NCBI RefSeq assembly: GCF_049801075.1
Contig: NZ_JBNAGG010000003.1
Span: 186,001 to 250,000, forward strand
DNA length: 64,000 nucleotides
Source of the DNA: Maritalea sp049801075
GTDB taxonomy: Bacteria; Pseudomonadota; Alphaproteobacteria; Rhizobiales; Devosiaceae
Direction: 5' to 3'
The notes under the pieces were generated by a model. It had not been told where the DNA came from. It saw nothing but the letters and a program-made list of their open reading frames with translations, and ran no database searches. Below are positions 53,324-61,892 of this stretch, piece by piece. Both the position numbers and the translations under genes were made by a program. Within the stretch, counting starts at the first letter, position 1. Each line of letters starts with the position of its first letter.

Positions 53324-54210
53324 TTCTTTAGGTCCAACGCCGCTTGATAGACCTGTTTGCGCTTCAGCCCAAAGCCTTGGGCCACTTCATCAACGGCGCT
53401 ACGCAAGGGTATTTCTTCAAGCCGATCCGCCAATATTTTTTGCCATTCATCCTCATTGGGTGGGGCGTCCATGCTGGCCCCGTCGAGCAAGATCACCAAT
53501 TCGCCTTTGACATTCTGTCCCTCAAACTCGGCGGCCAGTTCAGCCAAACTGCCGCGATATATGGTCTCAAATTTTTTGGTGATTTCCCGTGCCACCACCG
53601 CTGGGCGGTGCTCCCCAAAAACCACCGCCATTGCGGCCAAACTGGCGGCCACCCGTTTGGGCGATTCATAAAACACCAAGGTTTCCGGTCGGGCGACCAG
53701 TTCTTTTAACCTGTCCTTGCGCGCCATTTGTTTTGTCGGCAAAAACCCTAAAAACGAAAACTGGTCCGTGGGCAAACCGGCCACAGCCAACCCCGCCAAC
53801 AAAGCTGACGCCCCCGGCAATGCAATCACATCAATGTCAGACTTTGCCGCCTCGCGCACCAGCGGAAACCCGGGGTCGGACAAGAGCGGCGTGCCTGCGT
53901 CTGAAATCAGGGCTACAGCCTGGCCATTTTGCACCTGTTGAACAATATGTTGCGCCATCTGGCTCTCATTATGTTCATGCAAGGCTTTGCGTGGGGTTTT
54001 GATGCCAAAGGCAGAAAGTAGCTTTGCTGAGGTGCGTGTGTCCTCGCACAGAATCAAATCTGCGCCTGCCAAAATTTCAAGCGCCCGCAGCGTAATGTCC
54101 TTAAGATTGCCGATGGGTGTGGCCACAATATAAAGGCCCGGCGGGGTTTTCGACGCATTCATGCCATGTTCGCCGATAAAATAGCGTCGATCCGGGGATA
54201 ATTGCGCCAT
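53320..54210 (-). CDS. rsmI: 16S rRNA (cytidine(1402)-2'-O)-methyltransferase
   Basis: The 296-residue SAM enzyme has the N-terminal GLYIVATPIGNLKDITLRAL, the CEDTRTSAKLL block and ALISDAGTPLLSDPGFPLV, all hallmarks of RsmI. It methylates C1402 in the ribosomal decoding centre. ATG at 54210 is used; ATG at 54162 would also be possible. A promoter is visible upstream. Confidence 0.94.
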   Translation of the reverse strand: MAQLSPDRRYFIGEHGMNASKTPPGLYIVATPIGNLKDITLRALEILAGADLILCEDTRTSAKLLSAFGIKTPRKALHEHNESQMAQHIVQQVQNGQAVALISDAGTPLLSDPGFPLVREAAKSDIDVIALPGASALLAGLAVAGLPTDQFSFLGFLPTKQMARKDRLKELVARPETLVFYESPKRVAASLAAMAVVFGEHRPAVVAREITKKFETIYRGSLAELAAEFEGQNVKGELVILLDGASMDAPPNEDEWQKILADRLEEIPLRSAVDEVAQGFGLKRKQVYQAALDLKK

Positions 54211-54262
54211 AGAATTTGCTCAATTCCTAAATATATGTTGATTTCAGCTGTTAAGCGCTCAC

Positions 54263-54290
54263 ACTATAGTGTATCGCGCATCGGGGACAA
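54263..54290 (-). promoter_or_regulatory. Promoter of rsmI-yraN-gshB
   Basis: On the minus strand TTGTCC (54290-54285) and TATAGT (54268-54263) are 16 bp apart, about 50 bp upstream of the rsmI ATG. The -10 lies in a short palindrome (ACACTATAGTGT). Confidence 0.5.
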
Positions 54291-54385
54291 GCATCGTCAT
54301 CAGTGTCATTTGGCACATTTTGGAACGATGTTGAAATAAGGTTTGTGCACAAAGGCGGTGGCATAAACCAAATAGGAGTTTGGGC

Positions 54386-55660
54386 ATGGCATTTATTCGC
54401 GCTGCAGCCGATAAAATCACAGGTACATCATTGAAACGGGGCCTGAAATATCTGGCCAGCATTGGGGCGGGCGTCGCCATGCTGGGTTGTACACCTGATT
54501 TCAATTTTGGCCCGTCCTCTGGTCTTGACCGGGGTTTGAACCGCCCGGATTTGAGCAACCAATCGAATTTGCCGCCTGCCAAAGGCGAGATCATCGGCGA
54601 AGGCAATGTTCGCGTGGCGATGTTGTTGCCGCTTTCAGGTAATGAAGGCTTGGCCACAGTGGGCACCTCCATGCGCAATGGCGCCAAAATGGCAATTGAT
54701 AAGATCAACAGTTCTGCCGGTTTCCCCCGCAACGTGCAAATTGTGATTAAAGATACTGGCGGCAGCGCCGTCACCGCTCGCTCGGCCACTGCAGAGGCGA
54801 TCACCGAAGGCGCAAGCCTCATTCTGGGGCCGCTGCGGTCTGACAGTGTGCGGGCTGCTGGCGCTGTGGCGCGTTCGTCCGGTGTGCCGCTGATCGGCTA
54901 TTCCAACAATTCGGGTGCCGCTGCATCTGGCATTTATTTGCTCAATGTGTTGCCTGAAACCGAAGTGAAACGCTCCATTCAATATGCACAACGCTTTGGC
55001 CGCAAAAGCTTTGCTGCCATCGTGCCGCGTACGGCCTTTGGTCAAATTCAAGAAGGTGCCTTCCGTGTGGCTGCATCTCAAAGCGGGGCCAACATTCAAG
55101 GCATCTATCAGTTCTCAAACGAAACTGAGGCGCGCACCGCCGTTGAACAAGTGGTGCCATTTTTGCTCTCCGGGCAAATTGATGCCTTGTTTATTCCAGA
55201 TCGGGCCACTGCCCCCTCTATCGCCGTGCTGCTTGAATCAGCTCAGATCGACAAAAACAGCCTCACATTCCTCGGCTCTGCCGATTGGGATGGGGACGAC
55301 AGAATCAGCCAAACACCATTTTTGGCTGGCGCATTCTTCCCTGCTGTCGATGGCGCAGGATATGATAAACTTAAGCCTGAATATGAAGCGCTTTATGGCA
55401 CAACACCGCACCCAATGGTCACATTTGCCTACACGTCCGTGTTGTTGGCCAACTCTTCCAGCCTGGCCACCTCAACGCCACCATATGACCGCAATCAGCT
55501 AACCCGCGCCAGCGGCTTTTCTGGCCAAGATGGCGTGTTCCGCTTTGGCAATGATGGCACCAACGAACATGCCTTGGTGATCAAACAGGTAGAACTGGGC
55601 GGCAGCCGCGTGGTGGACAGCGCCAAAATGCCAAGCGCAAACGTTGTGGCTTCGCAGTAA
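54386..55660 (+). CDS. Penicillin-binding protein activator, LpoA/LppC-like lipoprotein
   Basis: ATG at 54386 with AGGAG 7 nt upstream gives 424 residues. A lipoprotein signal ends in the lipobox MLGC (Cys about residue 35). The rest is a periplasmic-binding-protein fold of the leucine-binding type (VRVAMLLPLSGNEGLATVGT, GPLRSDSVRAAGAVARSSGV). In enterobacteria LpoA activates PBP1A; in alphaproteobacteria this short form lacks the N-terminal TPR part and its role is inferred. It diverges from rsmI as in other proteobacteria. Confidence 0.9.
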   Translation: MAFIRAAADKITGTSLKRGLKYLASIGAGVAMLGCTPDFNFGPSSGLDRGLNRPDLSNQSNLPPAKGEIIGEGNVRVAMLLPLSGNEGLATVGTSMRNGAKMAIDKINSSAGFPRNVQIVIKDTGGSAVTARSATAEAITEGASLILGPLRSDSVRAAGAVARSSGVPLIGYSNNSGAAASGIYLLNVLPETEVKRSIQYAQRFGRKSFAAIVPRTAFGQIQEGAFRVAASQSGANIQGIYQFSNETEARTAVEQVVPFLLSGQIDALFIPDRATAPSIAVLLESAQIDKNSLTFLGSADWDGDDRISQTPFLAGAFFPAVDGAGYDKLKPEYEALYGTTPHPMVTFAYTSVLLANSSSLATSTPPYDRNQLTRASGFSGQDGVFRFGNDGTNEHALVIKQVELGGSRVVDSAKMPSANVVASQ

Positions 55661-55666
55661 TTTGCG

Positions 55667-56179
55667 ATGACTCGGGTTAGCGTGATTGGAAATGCGGGTG
55701 GCGGAAAGTCTACACTTTGCGCCGCCATTTGCGCAGCACATGACCTTCCCAACATTTCGATTGACCATTTGCAATGGCAACCCGGTTGGGTGCCAACGCC
55801 TAAAGCCACGTTCAACTGCGCGCATCAAAGTGCGCTATCGCAAGATCGCTGGTTGATTGATGGTTTCGGCCCATGGGACAGCGTTGTTGAGCGCTTGAAG
55901 GCTTCTGACACCATTATTTTTGTCGATCATCCCCTCTGGCTACATTATTGGTGGACCACCAAACGCCAGATCAAGTCGATTTTCGTTGGTCGCCCCGATG
56001 GTCCCAACGGATGCCCCATGCTGCCTGTCACGTTTCGACTTTATAAAATGATGTGGCACGTGCACCGCGTACTTCGGCCAAAGCTTTTGGCGGAACTAAG
56101 CGAACGTGCAAAAACCTGCCGCATCATCCACATTCGCTCGCCCAGAGAGCTCAACACGTTCAAACGCAATCCGATTTAG
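55667..56179 (+). CDS. P-loop kinase-like protein (topology modulation/FlaR-like)
   Basis: The 170-residue adenylate-kinase-like protein has Walker A (GNAGGGKST) at residue 8, DHLQWQPGWVPTP as the nucleotide-fold lid, DRWLIDGFG and a basic C-terminal part. Such proteins are annotated as topology modulation proteins, but the role is not established. It begins 6 bp after the LpoA-like gene and may be cotranscribed. Confidence 0.82.
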   Translation: MTRVSVIGNAGGGKSTLCAAICAAHDLPNISIDHLQWQPGWVPTPKATFNCAHQSALSQDRWLIDGFGPWDSVVERLKASDTIIFVDHPLWLHYWWTTKRQIKSIFVGRPDGPNGCPMLPVTFRLYKMMWHVHRVLRPKLLAELSERAKTCRIIHIRSPRELNTFKRNPI

Positions 56180-56280
56180 ATGTATTTTGTGGGGTTTGGC
56201 GGGCCCAAACGGTGGGCCGGGATCCTCGCCCTGCTCGTCCACCCTTTTTGTAAGTCTCGTCATCGGCGGCACAGCATCTC

Positions 56281-56310
56281 GTCACCCCGGGCTTGATCCG
56301 GGATCCAAGC
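56281..56310 (+). repeat. REP-like palindrome, type CCCGG
   Basis: CCCGGGCTTGATCCGGG flanked by GTCAC and ATCCAAGC; same type as 36191-36220 but in the opposite orientation relative to the plus strand. Confidence 0.8.
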
Positions 56311-56365
56311 AGAACATGCGAAGTGGCACCGCTGACATGCTTTAATGCCAAATCTCAACTGCTAC

Positions 56366-56395
56366 ATGGATTACCGGATCAAGTCCGGTAATGAC
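56366..56395 (-). repeat. REP-like palindrome, type ATTACCGGA
   Basis: Its reverse complement equals 36105-36135 over about 31 bp. It is 56 bp from the palindrome at 56281 in inverted orientation, nearly the same spacing as the 36-kb pair. Confidence 0.85.
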
Positions 56396-56536
56396 GTGAG
56401 AAGGGGTTGCTACGCCTTGCACAATACCAGCAGGTGCGCCCGTCGGCGGCGTTGTCGCCTTGTCTGCACGGGCACGCGGGCAACAGGTGGCCTTTACTCC
56501 TCCCCCTTTTCTCTCACCTGCACAAAATCGTTGAAA

Positions 56537-56694
56537 GACACCAATCGGCGGGGGTGCCGTGGTAGTGAGCGAAGCGAACGACGGCGGCAGGAAAAAATAC
56601 CAAGTGCGCCGGGGACTGGAGCGTGGCGTGCGGTGGCGGCAACATAAAAAGAGCCGGGGTGCCGGGAACGGGCGCATGGTGCACAGTGGCGGCA
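56537..56694 (+). repeat. GC-rich dispersed element, copy 3 (long form)
   Basis: Begins with GACACCAATCGGCGGGGGTG and GTGAGCGAAGCGAACGACGG, as in copy 2. Its end contains a tandem pair of an imperfect ~37-bp unit (GCCGGGGACTGGAGC..., GCCGGGAACGGGCGC...), each ending GTGGCGGCA. Copy 1 has one such unit. Confidence 0.75.
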
Positions 56695-56703
56695 AAAAAT
56701 CCC

Positions 56704-57867
56704 CTATGCCGCCAGATCTGCCACAACCGCATCGAGTACCGGAAAGCCTTTATCGGTGACACGCAAGTTGCCATTGTCGAGATATTCGATAAAGCCGATG
56801 CCCATCAAATGTTCGATTTGCTCTGACTTCAGCGGATGGCCCGCCAATTTTTGGAAGCGGAGTGGGTCAATGCCGGTTTTAAGCCGCAGGCCCATCAGCA
56901 AATATTCGTCGCCCTGTTCGCTGCGCGACAGCGCATCATATTCAACAAAGCCTATGTCATTTTCATCCACCCGCTCAGCCCATTTAAAGGGCATGCGTTC
57001 AGTTGAAGTCGCGATGCGTTTGTTGGCCACAACCAAGCGGCCATGGGCGCCGGGGCCAATGCCTGCATATTGGCCATAATGCCAATAAATCAGATTGTGG
57101 CGGCTTTCTTCACCCGGCTGCGCATGGTTGGAAATTTCATAGGCTGGCAGCCCGTGATCTTCGCAAATTTCTTGCGTGAGCTCATAAAAATGGGCGCCGA
57201 GATCGCTGTCAGGCATTTGCAATTTTCCAGCCTGAAACAGGTCAAAATAGCGGGTGCCTTCTTCGATGGTCAGTTGATAGAGCGAGATGTGACGGTCAGC
57301 GATGGAGAGTGCTTCCAACAGCTCTTCTTCCCACTCCTTCAGCGTTTGGTGCGGCCTTGCATAGATCAAGTCATACGAGAAACGATCAAACGTGGTGCGC
57401 GCAAGATCCAGCGCCTTTTTGGCCTCATCCACTGAATGCATGCGCCCCAGCGCCGCCAATGGTTCCGCCCGTAGGCTTTGCACACCAAGCGACACGCGGT
57501 TGACCCCGGCAAGACGGTAGTTTTGAAACTTGTCTTGCTCGACGCTGGTGGGGTTTGCCTCAAGCGTGATTTCCACATTGTTGGCCAAGCGCCAATTTTG
57601 GTTGATTGCCGAAATGATCCGCTCAACACTGCGCGGGTCCATCAAGGACGGGGTGCCGCCGCCAAAAAAGATGGAGCTGACCACTTGGTCTGGTACCAAT
57701 TGTGCCTGATGCTCTATCTCTTTGATGTAGCGATCCACATAGGCCACTTCATCAAACGGGCCGCGATGCACATGCGAATTGAAGTCGCAATAGGGGCATT
57801 TGGCAGCGCAAAAGGGCCAATGGACATAAACGCCGAAGAGTTCGGGATCGGTGGCAAAATCAGCCAA
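56704..57867 (-). CDS. hemW: Radical SAM heme chaperone HemW
   Basis: The 387-residue protein has the cluster motif CAAKCPYCDF (CxxxCxxC) at about residue 20, then FFGGGTPSL and ISLYQLTIEEGTRY with the HemW C-terminal domain. HemW binds heme and delivers it to respiratory enzymes; older annotations call it coproporphyrinogen oxidase-like. The start overlaps the rdgB stop by 8 bp. A downstream repeat-rich gap follows. Confidence 0.94.
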   Translation of the reverse strand: MADFATDPELFGVYVHWPFCAAKCPYCDFNSHVHRGPFDEVAYVDRYIKEIEHQAQLVPDQVVSSIFFGGGTPSLMDPRSVERIISAINQNWRLANNVEITLEANPTSVEQDKFQNYRLAGVNRVSLGVQSLRAEPLAALGRMHSVDEAKKALDLARTTFDRFSYDLIYARPHQTLKEWEEELLEALSIADRHISLYQLTIEEGTRYFDLFQAGKLQMPDSDLGAHFYELTQEICEDHGLPAYEISNHAQPGEESRHNLIYWHYGQYAGIGPGAHGRLVVANKRIATSTERMPFKWAERVDENDIGFVEYDALSRSEQGDEYLLMGLRLKTGIDPLRFQKLAGHPLKSEQIEHLMGIGFIEYLDNGNLRVTDKGFPVLDAVVADLAA

Positions 57868-58498
57868 TGCAGCAGGCCTCTACAAATTTGGAGAAGGCGC
57901 GCGAACGGTGCGACAAGCCAATTTTATCTGGCGCCCAAGCGTGTTTCTCATCTTCAGTCATTTCGCCAAAAGTGCGGGTGTGTCCCTCGGGCAGGAACAT
58001 GGGGTCATAGCCGAAGCCTTTGTCGCCGCGGGGCGGCCATACCAAGCTGCCGGAAACACGCCCTTCAAAACATTCGGTTTCGCCTTCGGGCGTCGCCAAG
58101 CACAGCACGGCCACAAAGTCCGCTGTGCGCTGGCCCGGGCCCATTGCGCCCTTTTGCATCAATTCAGTGTGCACCTTCACCATGGCATTGCCAAAGTCGC
58201 GTTCTGGGCCACCCCAACGGGCAGAATAAATGCCTGGCGCGCCATCCAGCGCGTCAACGCTTAAGCCTGAATCATCGGCCAAGGCCCAAAGATTTGCGCC
58301 TTTGGCGGCGGCCAATGCTTTGAGTTCGGCATTTTCTTGATAGGTGGTGCCGGTTTCTTCGGGTTCTGGCAAATCCAGCTCTGCGGCGGAAATAAGCTCT
58401 AACCCAAAGGAAGAAAGCAATGTGCGCAATTCGCGCACCTTGCCTTCATTGTGGCTTGCGACCACCAATTTTTGCCCGCGCTCTAAGGTGAGTGCCAT
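57860..58498 (-). CDS. rdgB: dITP/XTP pyrophosphatase
   Basis: The 212-residue HAM1-family protein has ASHNEGKVRELRTLL, the catalytic ADDSGLSVDALDGAPGIYS and GYDPMFLPEG. It removes dITP, ITP and XTP from nucleotide pools. It starts directly at the rph stop (no gap), so the genes are cotranscribed. Length is normal. Confidence 0.95.
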   Translation of the reverse strand: MALTLERGQKLVVASHNEGKVRELRTLLSSFGLELISAAELDLPEPEETGTTYQENAELKALAAAKGANLWALADDSGLSVDALDGAPGIYSARWGGPERDFGNAMVKVHTELMQKGAMGPGQRTADFVAVLCLATPEGETECFEGRVSGSLVWPPRGDKGFGYDPMFLPEGHTRTFGEMTEDEKHAWAPDKIGLSHRSRAFSKFVEACCIG

Positions 58499-59224
58499 TT
58501 AGATTGTTTCCCCGTTCAAGGCGCGTTTTTGCAGCTCAACCAATTCGCTCACGCCCTTTTGGGCCAAGCCGATGAGGCTTTGTAGCTCATCAGCGCTAAA
58601 GGGTTGTTCTTCAGCCGTGCCTTGGATTTCAACGAATTTGCCATCGCCTGTCATCACGAAGTTGGCGTCTGTTTCAGCCGCGCTGTCTTCATCATAATCA
58701 AGATCGAGCACAGGTGTGCCTTGATAAACACCGCATGAGATGGCGGCGAGATGTTCGCGGATTACATTGTCGCCCACGATCTCACGCTCTTTCATCCACG
58801 CCACCGCGTCACACATGGCGATGAAGGCGCCTGTGATGGAGGCGGTGCGGGTGCCGCCATCGGCTTCAATCACGTCGCAGTCAACAGTGATTTGGTTTTC
58901 ACCCAGCGCCTGCATGTCCACAACGGCGCGCAGGGAACGGCCGATAAGCCTTTGAATCTCTTGGGTGCGGCCAGATTGCTTGCCCGCTGTGGCTTCGCGG
59001 CGCATACGCTGGCCCGTTGAGCGTGGCAACATGCCATATTCGCCCGTGACCCAGCCCAAACCTTGGCCGCGACGCCAAGGCGGCAAATTGGTTTCCACAC
59101 TGGCGGTGCACAACACTTTGGTGTTGCCAAAGCTGATCATGCATGACCCTTCGGCATGATTGGACACATTACGTTCAATTTTGACGGTGCGCATTTCATC
59201 GGGCGCGCGTTTGGAGGGTCGCAT
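58499..59224 (-). CDS. rph: Ribonuclease PH
   Basis: The 241-residue exoribonuclease has RTVKIERNVSNHAEGSCMIS, the phosphate-binding arginine block TGQRMRREATAGKQSGR and DCDVIEADGGTRTASITGA. It trims tRNA 3' ends using phosphate. It heads the rph-rdgB-hemW operon, divergent from hrcA across a 282-bp gap. Confidence 0.96.
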   Translation of the reverse strand: MRPSKRAPDEMRTVKIERNVSNHAEGSCMISFGNTKVLCTASVETNLPPWRRGQGLGWVTGEYGMLPRSTGQRMRREATAGKQSGRTQEIQRLIGRSLRAVVDMQALGENQITVDCDVIEADGGTRTASITGAFIAMCDAVAWMKEREIVGDNVIREHLAAISCGVYQGTPVLDLDYDEDSAAETDANFVMTGDGKFVEIQGTAEEQPFSADELQSLIGLAQKGVSELVELQKRALNGETI

Positions 59225-59444
59225 GATTTTTCCTTGTGCTTTAAGCGTTTCAACCTGCTCTTAGCGGCTTCACGGCTTAAGGTAAAGGGATCGTTAAGGC
59301 CGAACCCGGCGGAACTAGAGCTCAAACTGTAATTTTGTGAAATTTTACAAGAGTTCAGCTCAATTTCGGCATAATTTTAGCTGAATTTTACTTAGCGACG
59401 TTGGCTTGTGGACAGTGGCCAAGGTGCATGGTTTTGATCAAGGG

Positions 59445-59473
59445 CTTGGCCTTGGCGCAAACAGCGCTTAAAT
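59445..59473 (+). promoter_or_regulatory. Possible heat-shock (RpoH-type) promoter of hrcA
   Basis: CTTG at 59445 and CTTAAAT at 59467 are 18 bp apart, close to the alphaproteobacterial RpoH pattern CTTG-N17/18-CYTATNT, 34 bp before the hrcA ATG. The -10 has one mismatch. Confidence 0.35.
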
Positions 59474-59506
59474 AGTAGATCAGTGATCATCAAACGCAAA
59501 AGAGAT

Positions 59507-60580
59507 ATGACCAACAACCAAGATTTTCTATCTGTGCTGAATGCGCGTTCGCAGGATATTTTTCGGCGACTGGTTGAGCGCTATCTGGAAACCGGCGAGC
59601 CGGTTGGATCGCGGCAATTGTCGCGCGCGCTGGATATTTCATTGTCCCCTGCCTCTGTGCGCAATGTGATGGCGGACCTGGAGGATTTGGGATTGATCGC
59701 CGCACCGCACACCTCTGCCGGGCGTGCGCCAACCCAATCGGGACTGCGCTTTTTTGTGGATGCCATGCTGGAAGTGGGCGCAGTGAATGAAGAGGAGCGC
59801 CGTGCGATCTCGCAAAATTTTGCCGATGTGGCGCAGCATGAAAAGGTCGAAGATGTTTTGACCCAAGCCAGCCAAGTGCTTTCTGGCTTGTCACGCGGCG
59901 CGGGGCTAGTGATGGCACCCAAAGCCGATATCGTGCTGAAACATATTGAATTTGTGCAGCTTGAGAAAAACCTCGCCATGGCAGTGATGGTTGGTGAAGA
60001 CGGACATGTGGAGAACCGTGTGTTCCCCATTCCGCCCGGCCTCACCATGAGTGAGCTGGCGCAAGCTTCCAATTATTTGTCGAGCTTTGTGGTGGGTCAC
60101 ACGCTGAAAGAAGCGCTGCAGCAAATGGAAAAGGCCCAGCAACGGCAGCAAACCGAATTAGATGATTTGACCAATGCGTTGGTTGAAGCCGGGCTGGCCA
60201 CCTTGTCGAAGGACAATAATGACGCAAGCCCAACTTTGATTGTGCGTGGACGGGCCAATTTGATCAATGACACCATGGCCAATGAGGAATTGGACAAGGT
60301 GCGGCAATTGTTTGATGAGTTGGAAAGCAAGAAGGCAATTATTGATTTGCTCTCGGACACCCGCGATGCGGACGGGGTGCGGATTTTTATCGGCTCTGAG
60401 AATAAACTGTTCTCTCTTTCTGGCTCGTCGGTCATTTTGTCGCCTTTTACCGACCATAATGACAAGGTTGTTGGGGTTGTCGGGGTGATTGGCCCCACGC
60501 GACTGAACTATGCCCGCATCGTGCCTGCAGTGGATTATACGGCCCATGTGGTGTCAAAATTGATCCATAAGCGGGGCTGA
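59507..60580 (+). CDS. hrcA: Heat-inducible transcription repressor HrcA
   Basis: The 357-residue repressor has the N-terminal winged helix (RSQDIFRRLVERYLETGEPV, SPASVRNVMADLEDLGLI) and the GAF-like central domain ending VGVIGPTRLNYARIVPAVDY. HrcA binds CIRCE operators in front of groESL and similar genes; no CIRCE site was found in this window, so its targets are elsewhere. ATG at 59507 is used; a GTG at 59483 adds eight residues. grpE follows after 84 bp, a conserved pair. Confidence 0.94.
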   Translation: MTNNQDFLSVLNARSQDIFRRLVERYLETGEPVGSRQLSRALDISLSPASVRNVMADLEDLGLIAAPHTSAGRAPTQSGLRFFVDAMLEVGAVNEEERRAISQNFADVAQHEKVEDVLTQASQVLSGLSRGAGLVMAPKADIVLKHIEFVQLEKNLAMAVMVGEDGHVENRVFPIPPGLTMSELAQASNYLSSFVVGHTLKEALQQMEKAQQRQQTELDDLTNALVEAGLATLSKDNNDASPTLIVRGRANLINDTMANEELDKVRQLFDELESKKAIIDLLSDTRDADGVRIFIGSENKLFSLSGSSVILSPFTDHNDKVVGVVGVIGPTRLNYARIVPAVDYTAHVVSKLIHKRG

Positions 60581-60664
60581 TGCCAAGACAAAGCTTGAAA
60601 TTGATCGCCCAATGGTCGATATGCGGGGCAACAGCGAATTTTAACATGTAGAGTTAGAAGCCAA

Positions 60665-61294
60665 ATGATGAGCGACGACGATAAAAAGCTAGACGAAACC
60701 GAACTTCAGGATGGGACCCAAGACGCAGAACAAGCGCAAGGTGAAGCCGATGCGCCTGAAGCTGCGGATCCGACTTCTGCTTTGGAAAGCGAAAATGCCA
60801 AGCTGAAGGATCGCTTGTTGCGTGCGGTTGCCGAAATGGAAAATCTGCGCAAGCGCTCTGAACGTGACGTGAAAGATGCACGGCAATATGCCATTGCCAA
60901 TTTCGCCCGTGATATGTTGACGGCAACGGACAATTTGTCTCGTGCATTGTTGACCATGCCACAAGAGGCGCGGGACGAAGCTGAAGGCACCTTCAAATCT
61001 TTGATCGAAGGCGTGGAAATGACAGAGCGCGAAATGATCCGCCTGTTGGAAAAGAATGGGATTAAGAAAATTGAGCCGAAAGGCGAAAAGTTCGATCCGC
61101 ATTTCCACCAAGCCATGTTTGAAGTGCCAAACCCTGACGCCGTGGAAGGCACCGTGACGGAAGTGGTGCAAGCCGGTTATGTGATTGGCGAGCGTGTGTT
61201 GCGCCCGGCTATGGTGGGCGTGGCCAAAGGTGGTCCGAAAACGGCGCCAGCCGCCACGGCTGACCAGGGCGACAATATCGATAAATCGGTCTAA
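60665..61294 (+). CDS. grpE: Nucleotide exchange factor GrpE
   Basis: The 209-residue protein has an acidic N-terminal tail, a long coiled-coil (LRAVAEMENLRKRSERDVKD) and the C-terminal beta domain (GEKFDPHFHQAMFEVPNPD, GYVIGERVLRPAMVGVAKG). It releases ADP from DnaK. A second ATG three bases later would drop one residue. A strong terminator follows. Confidence 0.96.
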   Translation: MMSDDDKKLDETELQDGTQDAEQAQGEADAPEAADPTSALESENAKLKDRLLRAVAEMENLRKRSERDVKDARQYAIANFARDMLTATDNLSRALLTMPQEARDEAEGTFKSLIEGVEMTEREMIRLLEKNGIKKIEPKGEKFDPHFHQAMFEVPNPDAVEGTVTEVVQAGYVIGERVLRPAMVGVAKGGPKTAPAATADQGDNIDKSV

Positions 61295-61321
61295 AGCCCG
61301 ATTATCCATTAAAGAAGTGCG

Positions 61322-61358
61322 AAACGACGCTTAAGGGCTCCCTTAAGCGTCGTTTTTA
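61322..61358 (+). terminator. Terminator of grpE, overlapping the end of the convergent GFA gene
   Basis: A 16-bp perfect stem (61322-61337 with 61340-61355) is followed by TTTTTA. The stem contains the TAA stop and last codons of the convergent gene at 61343. Confidence 0.9.
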
Positions 61359-61762
61359 TTAACGTCCTCAAAGACTTGCTGCGCTGTCTTTTTGACGCTG
61401 TTCTCGCTCAAGAAGCCCATATAGGCGGGCTTGGCATCGACAAATATTTCGCTGGCGATTTCAAATTCAGCATCATCAAACAGGCCTGCAGAATAAATAT
61501 AATCTTTGCTGCCCACGGTGAGGTGGTAAAAAAGCGTTGTGCCACACTTCTTGCAAAAGCCGCGTTCCGCCCAGTCTGACGAGACATAGGTTTCAATGAA
61601 TTCTTGCCCGCTGGCCTTTAATTCACTGTTGCCATGCACGCCAAGCAAAGGCCCGCCACCATTGATTTTGCGACATGCGGCGCAAAAGCATGCACCTATT
61701 TCATGAGGCAGGTCAGCCACCTCAATTTGCACCGCGCCACACTGGCATTTACCCTGTTGCAT
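61343..61762 (-). CDS. GFA-family zinc protein (glutathione-dependent formaldehyde-activating type)
   Basis: The 139-residue protein has the Mss4-like zinc fold with CQCGAVQIEV, CFCAACRKINGG and FCKKCGTTLFYHL, i.e. the full cysteine set. The founding member binds glutathione and formaldehyde, though catalysis by this family is disputed. FghA and AdhC of the same pathway are 12 kb away. The last codons (KNDA and stop) lie in the grpE terminator stem. Confidence 0.9.
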   Translation of the reverse strand: MQQGKCQCGAVQIEVADLPHEIGACFCAACRKINGGGPLLGVHGNSELKASGQEFIETYVSSDWAERGFCKKCGTTLFYHLTVGSKDYIYSAGLFDDAEFEIASEIFVDAKPAYMGFLSENSVKKTAQQVFEDVNKNDA

Positions 61763-61892
61763 AGGTCCTTTTAACCCCCCGATTCATTTACGTTTAACTC
61801 TATTTTTAATTTATATTGCCTTTGAAGGCGATGTTAACCCAATTTGCCCAGCCGTCTTTTAATATGTCTACACTTATAATTTGGGGCATTCC

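Larger units (their letters stand above)
56180..56703. other. Repeat-rich intergenic stretch
   Basis: No gene was recognised. It contains the palindromes at 56281 and 56366 and the third GC-rich element at 56537-56694. Open frames crossing the repeats share the peptide TNRRGCRGSERSERRR with another repeat copy and are not genes. Confidence 0.75.

Noticed and set aside
56345..56647. Open frame in the 56-kb gap
   Set aside because: It consists of the palindromic repeat and the dispersed element, with no independent protein signal.
59225..59506. CIRCE operator near hrcA
   Set aside because: No TTAGCACTC-N9-GAGTGCTAA-like inverted repeat was found in the rph/hrcA gap.
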